Source: Actinomycetota bacterium
GTDB taxonomy: Bacteria > Actinomycetota > Thermoleophilia > UBA2241
Length of the DNA stretch: 10,165 nt
Direction: 5' to 3'
Assembly: GCA_012719015.1 (NCBI GenBank)
Contig: JAAYBE010000391.1
Location: forward strand, 1 to 10,165
Part shown: positions 7,074 to 10,165 of the stretch, piece by piece
Layout: each line of letters starts with the position of its first letter
Numbering within the stretch: the first letter of the stretch is position 1
Position numbers and translations under genes: made by a program
Notes under the pieces: model-generated
Databases searched by the model: none
The model's input: the letters and a program-made list of their open reading frames with translations, nothing else
Told to the model about the DNA's origin: nothing

Positions 7074-8286
7074 GTCCGTACTCCCCCAGGATCGTCTCCA
7101 TCTCGTCGATGAGCTGTTGTTCCTTGCCGATCTCGACCGTGGTCGCGGCGGTAAGGCTGTGGCACGCGTCGGAGAAGCCGCCCAACCGGTGTGTGGCCTC
7201 GGGCAGGAACGTGTGCAGGCCCGGCATCCGCCCGGACCTGATGACCTCCTCCATCGAGGGAGCCACCCTCATGGAGATCTTGACCTGATGCATGGGCACG
7301 GGGCCGAACCCGGGGACCTCGTCGGGGACGACCTGGTAGCCCGCGATGTACTTCTCGGGGTCGACGATGTCCATGACCTTGACCGCGTCGCAGAAGACCC
7401 CGATCATCTTGACCCCCATCGGGAAGAACCGGTCCCCGACGTGGAACCACTGGATGTGCGGGGTGTGGCGGAAGCCGTCCGTCCGCAGGGCGGCGATCTC
7501 GGCGTCGAACGCCTTGCGCATGGTCGCCCGGTACTCGTCGACCATTTGGTCCGACTCCTCGGAGACGCCCTCGAGGCAGACCCTCACGCCGGCCTCCGGA
7601 CCCTCGCCGTAATAGCCGACCGCGCCCAGGATGTCGAGGTAATCGCCGAACTCCAGCACAGGCGTCCAGCCGCGCGGGCCGCTGAGCAGGTACTCCTCCC
7701 CACCGCCCTCGCGCGGCTCGATCTTGAACCAGCCCTGCTCCACGGCCTCCAGGGCGGCGGCGCGGTTCTCGCTCACCAGGGCGCCGTCCACGAAGAACCC
7801 GTCCGCCACCGCGCCGATGGCGGCGAGGTGCGCGAGGTCGCGGTTGGCCGGGTCGAGCGTGCGTGCGAAGAGGTAGCCGGTGGCGGAGCCGGAGATGTCG
7901 CGGTCGCCCTTGAGGCCGAAGAGATCCGGGTCCAGGTTCAGGACGCGGGCGTCGGTCGAGGGCTCGGCGATGTGGTGGTCGAGGATCAGGGTCAGGTTGC
8001 GGCCCTGATTCAGCTCCGAGAGCAGCGGGGCGATCCTGCCGGCGAAATCGGCGAAGACGATGATCTTGCCCTCCTGCTCGTAGACCTTCTCCAGGACGGC
8101 CGGGTAGGGCTTCTCGAGGCAGAAACGCCTGACCTCGAACCCCTTGCGCTCGAACGCACGGGTGAGGATCGCGCCCGAGGTGAGACCGTCGGCGTCGTTG
8201 TGATGGAAGAGCTGGACGACCCTCTCAGGCATCTTCTCGAGCTCTTCGGCGGCGGACGCCATGGCGTCCTTCAGTGCGTCCAGCAT
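7066..8286 (-). CDS. DHH-family phosphoesterase, archaeal RecJ-like
   Basis: Predicted cytoplasmic, Mn-dependent phosphoesterase of the DHH superfamily (RecJ, NrnA, GdpP, exopolyphosphatase relatives), 406 aa. Motif I is HHNDADGLTSG (28-38), motif II the aspartate of VFADFAG (D80), motif III ILDHHIAEP (101-109) and motif IV IGAVADGFF (157-165, D162). The C-terminal part (about 270-380) takes the place of the DHHA1 substrate domain and ends in HRLGGFSDACHSLTAAT (366-382), a variant of the usual GGGH-AAG block. It lacks RecJ's extra OB-fold region, so single nucleotides, oligonucleotides or other phosphodiesters are all possible substrates. ATG 8286 has a strong GAGGAGG at 8296-8290, 3 nt upstream. 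It lies 44 nt after the regulator's stop and overlaps the kinase by 8 bp, so it is the first enzyme of the operon. An apparent in-frame extension through the regulator gene is a reading-frame shadow. Confidence 0.92.
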   Translation of the reverse strand: MLDALKDAMASAAEELEKMPERVVQLFHHNDADGLTSGAILTRAFERKGFEVRRFCLEKPYPAVLEKVYEQEGKIIVFADFAGRIAPLLSELNQGRNLTLILDHHIAEPSTDARVLNLDPDLFGLKGDRDISGSATGYLFARTLDPANRDLAHLAAIGAVADGFFVDGALVSENRAAALEAVEQGWFKIEPREGGGEEYLLSGPRGWTPVLEFGDYLDILGAVGYYGEGPEAGVRVCLEGVSEESDQMVDEYRATMRKAFDAEIAALRTDGFRHTPHIQWFHVGDRFFPMGVKMIGVFCDAVKVMDIVDPEKYIAGYQVVPDEVPGFGPVPMHQVKISMRVAPSMEEVIRSGRMPGLHTFLPEATHRLGGFSDACHSLTAATTVEIGKEQQLIDEMETILGEYGHG

Positions 8287-8289
8287 GAT

Positions 8290-8296
8290 CCTCCTC
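8290..8296 (-). promoter_or_regulatory. Strong Shine-Dalgarno of the DHH gene
   Basis: GAGGAGG on the minus strand, 3 nt before ATG 8286. It is the best ribosome site in the cluster and fixes the DHH start, ruling out the long open extension upstream. Confidence 0.75.
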
Positions 8297-8330
8297 GGCT
8301 GGGGGGTGACTGTGACGGGCCGCAGGCGCC

Positions 8331-9083
8331 TCAGATCCGACGGGTGGCCGGCAGACGGGCATCGACCGGCGCCGTCACGTGGAACTCGGCACGGTCGCCC
8401 CGGTAGACGTCGCGGGCGAGCTCGACGACCTCCCCTTCGGCCCCGTAGACCGTGCGGGTGAGAGCGATCGCGGGGCTGCCCGCCTTGGCCTTCAGCGTCT
8501 CGGCCTCGAACCGGTCCAGGGTCACCGCGATGACGCGGGCGTCGGCCTTGGTGGGGTGCACACCGTAGTGCGACCGCAGGATCTCCCAGAGCGAGCTGGT
8601 GAGGTCGAAATCCAGAAGATCGGGGAAGCGCTCCGCCGACAGGTGGATGTTCTCGATGGCGATCGGCTCGCCCTCGGCGGAGCGCAGACGCTGCACGAGA
8701 TGGATGCGCCCGCCCGACGGCAGGTGGAGCATCTCCGAGACGAGCGGGTCCGGGGTGAGCGTCTCGGCGGTCAGCACCTCGCAGCCGGGCACGTGGTCGC
8801 CGGCGGCCATGATCTGGGTGAAGCTGCCCACGCTGAAGTGCAGTCGAGGCTCGGCGACGAAGGTGCCGCGACGCGCGTCGCGGCACACGTATCCCTCGTG
8901 CATCAGCGTCTCCAGGGCGTGACGCGCGGTCATGCGGCTGATGCCGTACCGTTCGCTCAGCGCGCGCTCCGAGGGGACAGATGCGTTGGGCGCGAGCTCG
9001 CCGGCCTCGATGCTGTCGCGCAACAGCGAGGCGACCCACAGGTAGAGGGGGCTTGTCCTGGTCGGCGAGCTCTCTTCGTTCAT
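8331..9083 (-). CDS. GntR-family transcriptional regulator, HutC subfamily (UTRA domain)
   Basis: DNA-binding repressor-type regulator, about 250 aa. The winged helix-turn-helix is at about residues 12-75: PLYLWVASLLRDSIEAGEL, PSERALSERYGISRMTARHAL, and the wing GYVCRDARRGTFV. A UTRA ligand domain follows (about 95-245), with the family features EPIAIENIHLS, and IALTRTVYGAEGEVVELARDVYRGDRAEF near the end. HutC proteins typically sense small metabolites such as sugar phosphates, amino acids or phosphonates. ATG 9083 gives normal family length but only a weak AGGA close upstream; ATG 9134, 17 residues longer, has GGAG 8 nt upstream and is a real alternative, though the added residues (rich in Arg and Gly) look non-conserved. 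It heads the DHH-kinase-HAD cluster and is divergent from ric. A TGGTACATACCA palindrome upstream suggests autoregulation. The inducer is unknown. Confidence 0.94.
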   Translation of the reverse strand: MNEESSPTRTSPLYLWVASLLRDSIEAGELAPNASVPSERALSERYGISRMTARHALETLMHEGYVCRDARRGTFVAEPRLHFSVGSFTQIMAAGDHVPGCEVLTAETLTPDPLVSEMLHLPSGGRIHLVQRLRSAEGEPIAIENIHLSAERFPDLLDFDLTSSLWEILRSHYGVHPTKADARVIAVTLDRFEAETLKAKAGSPAIALTRTVYGAEGEVVELARDVYRGDRAEFHVTAPVDARLPATRRI

Positions 9084-9150
9084 GGTCCTGGCCACCCTGC
9101 GTCCGCGACCCGGCGCCATCGGGTCTCGCCCCATGGCGACGGCTCCGTCT

Positions 9151-9159
9151 ATGGTATCA
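9151..9159 (-). promoter_or_regulatory. Candidate extended -10 of the GntR operon promoter
   Basis: On the minus strand the sequence reads TGATACCAT, matching an extended -10 pattern (TG-n-TAnnnT). A start about 7 nt downstream (near 9144) would fall within the GGAG that serves ATG 9134, which would favour translation from ATG 9083 with a leader of about 60 nt. No clear -35 is seen; the operator occupies that region. Confidence 0.3.
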
Positions 9160-9164
9160 CTTCA

Positions 9165-9176
9165 TGGTACATACCA
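9165..9176. promoter_or_regulatory. Likely GntR/HutC operator TGGTACATACCA
   Basis: TGGTA-CA-TACCA is a perfect 5-bp dyad with a 2-nt centre, the shape of known HutC-type sites (for example the TGGTCTAGACCA core of DasR/NagR sites). It lies about 30 bp upstream of ATG 9134 and 80 bp upstream of ATG 9083. A further half site, TGGTAT at 9152-9157, sits 13 bp away in direct orientation, which could allow two dimers to bind and cover the promoter. Binding by the adjacent regulator is inferred from position and motif. Confidence 0.65.
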
Positions 9177-9214
9177 GAAGGCCGCGGCATCTTCTCGGCG
9201 CCCGTGAGCTGATG

Positions 9215-9263
9215 CTCCTTCCGGCGCCCCGCGCCCCGTCCAGTCTACCGGCCGCGGAAGGAG
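9215..9263. repeat. 9-bp inverted repeat around a 31-nt centre
   Basis: CTCCTTCCG (9215-9223) and CGGAAGGAG (9255-9263) are perfect complements, extendable by one G-T pair. The centre starts with two tandem GCGCCCC heptamers (9224-9237). It lies in the ric upstream region. It could be a regulator site or RNA stem; the right arm resembles a Shine-Dalgarno, but no start codon follows at a useful distance. Confidence 0.5.
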
Positions 9264-9307
9264 TCCGCCGATCTGATCCGGCGCCTGCCTCGTGTGAACG
9301 GGACACC

Positions 9308-9325
9308 GCTTGTCGAAGGTCAAGC
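9308..9325. promoter_or_regulatory. FNR/CRP-like dyad upstream of ric
   Basis: GCTTG (9308-9312) and CAAGC (9321-9325) flank 8 nt. The inner TTGTC-GAAG-GTCAA keeps the TTG-N8-CAA frame of FNR/CRP-family sites (consensus TTGAT-N4-ATCAA) and matches about 7 of 10 positions. It is about 100 bp upstream of the ric start. A nitric-oxide or oxygen-responsive CRP/FNR regulator would suit a repair gene, but the match is partial. Confidence 0.3.
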
Positions 9326-9365
9326 GTGAAGCTGTGCGCCGCGTGGGAGACTCAAGGCCAGACGC

Positions 9366-9387
9366 GCGGATCGTCCTGCTGATCCGC
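9366..9387 (+). other. 7-bp perfect hairpin in the ric leader
   Basis: GCGGATC (9366-9372) and GATCCGC (9381-9387) are exact complements with an 8-nt loop, ending 26 nt before the ric Shine-Dalgarno. No T-run follows, so it is not a standard terminator. It could be an mRNA stem near the ribosome site or a repressor operator. Confidence 0.45.
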
Positions 9388-9413
9388 CCCGCCCCGATCG
9401 GCCCATGACTCAC

Positions 9414-9419
9414 AGGGAG
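9414..9419 (+). promoter_or_regulatory. Shine-Dalgarno that sets the ric start
   Basis: AGGGAG ends 6 nt before ATG 9426. It favours this start over the in-frame ATG at 9405, which has no purine-rich site upstream. Confidence 0.7.
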
Positions 9420-9425
9420 CGCTTC

Positions 9426-10163
9426 ATGACCGACAGACCCGACACTCCTGCCGACCTCCGCACCCAGACCGTCGGCGCTATCGTCACCAGGGACTACCGC
9501 ACCGCCGCCGTCTTCGAACGCTACGGCATCGACTTCTGCTGCGGCGGCGACGTCGCGCTGGGCGACGCATGTGTGGCCGCGCGGGTCGACCTCGAGCGGG
9601 TGCAGAAGGATCTCGCCCATGCGACGGCCACGGCGCCGGCCGCGCACGACGACGACGTCACCTCCTGGACGCTCACGCAGCTGATCGACCACATCGACGC
9701 GGCCCATCACACCTACGTGCGCGAGAACGCCCCTCGTATCGGGGCTCTGGCGCGCAAGATCGAGCAGGTACACGGCGCGCACCATCCGGAGCTGGCGGAG
9801 ATCAGCGCCGTTTACAGCGCCATGGCGGCCGCGCTCATGACGCACCTCGACGAGGAGGAGCGGGTCTTCTTCCCGGCCGTCAAGCGGGCCGAGGCGGCGA
9901 CCCGCGCCGGCGAGGCCGTGGATCCCGCCGACGCCGACACGCTGCGCACGGGCGTGGGACAGCTCGCCGCCGAGCACGACGAGGTCGGCGGCGCGCTCCA
10001 TCGCATCCGCGACCTCGCGATGGGCTATGCGCTCCCGCCCGACGCCTGCGCCACGTACGACCTCACCTTCCGCAGCCTGCGTGAGTTCGAGGCCGACATC
10101 CACCGGCACGTACACCTGGAGAACAACATCCTGCTCCCCGGCATGGCCGCCCTCATCGCCTGA
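9426..10163 (+). CDS. ric: Iron-sulfur cluster repair di-iron protein (Ric/YtfE/ScdA/DnrN)
   Basis: Cytoplasmic di-iron protein that helps restore Fe-S clusters damaged by nitric oxide or oxidants. The 245-aa protein is complete. The N-terminal ScdA_N (DUF542) domain contains VGAIVTRDYRTAAVFERYGI then DFCCGG (36-41), with the paired cysteines C38 and C39. The C-terminal hemerythrin-like bundle (about 80-240) supplies likely iron ligands: H94 or H95, H140 and E144 in HLDEEERVFFP, H184 in AEHDEVGGAL, and H228 and E232 in HRHVHLENNILLP, the same His-xxx-Glu pairs seen in E. coli YtfE. ATG 9426 is chosen on its Shine-Dalgarno; ATG 9405 would add 7 residues. It is transcribed away from the GntR regulator and probably belongs to a separate stress-response unit; the FNR-like dyad and leader hairpin upstream are candidate controls. 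Function call is firm from both domains together. Confidence 0.96.
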   Translation: MTDRPDTPADLRTQTVGAIVTRDYRTAAVFERYGIDFCCGGDVALGDACVAARVDLERVQKDLAHATATAPAAHDDDVTSWTLTQLIDHIDAAHHTYVRENAPRIGALARKIEQVHGAHHPELAEISAVYSAMAAALMTHLDEEERVFFPAVKRAEAATRAGEAVDPADADTLRTGVGQLAAEHDEVGGALHRIRDLAMGYALPPDACATYDLTFRSLREFEADIHRHVHLENNILLPGMAALIA

Positions 10164-10165
10164 CC

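Larger units (their letters stand above)
9084..9425. other. Divergent regulatory region between the GntR regulator and ric
   Basis: About 340 bp with no convincing gene on either strand. In order it holds the leader or alternative start of the regulator (to 9134), a GntR-type operator with an overlapping minus-strand -10 candidate (9151-9176), a 9-bp inverted repeat enclosing a GCGCCCC tandem pair (9215-9263), an FNR-like dyad (9308-9325), a 7-bp hairpin (9366-9387) and the ric Shine-Dalgarno AGGGAG (9414-9419). This is unusually rich in dyads compared with every other gap in the window. Confidence 0.7.

Noticed and set aside
6967..8406. 479-codon plus-strand frame opposite the DHH gene
   Set aside because: Antisense shadow of a gene with intact DHH motifs; its translation is dominated by Asp, Leu, Val and Gly with no known fold.
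7066..9039. Possible long fusion of the DHH protein with an upstream 250-residue domain
   Set aside because: The upstream part is the regulator gene read in the wrong frame; a strong GAGGAGG and ATG at 8286 define the DHH start.

Overview
The window is high-GC DNA (roughly 70% by eye) with dense coding, short or overlapping gene junctions and G/C-rich third codon positions. This suggests an Actinomycetota chromosome; the Propionibacteriales are one plausible home, but that placement is inference and no rRNA or marker gene confirms it. No mobile element, tRNA, CRISPR array or long repeat was seen, and the genes look intact apart from the permease cut by the left edge.

Left half, + strand (1-5217): the C-terminal part of an ABC transporter permease of the PotC/AfuB/PhnV type overlaps its ATPase. 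A small hairpin follows, then a short PiT-type phosphate transporter joined to a PhoU-like DUF47 protein by a GTGA start/stop overlap, then a full-length FAD-dependent glycerol-3-phosphate dehydrogenase (glpD). The theme is import of an organic solute plus handling of inorganic phosphate and glycerol-3-phosphate.

Right half, - strand (9083 down to 5234): a HutC-type GntR regulator with its own likely operator (TGGTACATACCA) heads a compact cluster. It is followed by a DHH phosphoesterase, a GHMP kinase resembling mevalonate kinase, and a HAD-IIA phosphatase. The last two junctions overlap by 8 bp each, so the three enzymes are probably made together. The HAD gene converges on glpD with only 16 bp between them. 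No other mevalonate-pathway gene is visible, and the kinase has an altered first motif, so its substrate is open.

Far right, + strand (9426-10163): a complete di-iron Fe-S cluster repair protein (Ric/YtfE/ScdA) transcribed divergently from the regulator. About 340 bp separate the two starts and hold the GntR operator, a 9-bp inverted repeat, an FNR-like dyad and a 7-bp hairpin just before the ric Shine-Dalgarno.

How they may work together (inference): the regulator, phosphodiesterase-like DHH enzyme, small-molecule kinase and phosphatase, beside a solute importer, a phosphate carrier and GlpD, look like an uncharacterised route for using a phosphorylated or phosphodiester-linked compound, possibly one yielding glycerol-3-phosphate. 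This is the most interesting part of the window, but the sequence alone does not identify the substrate.
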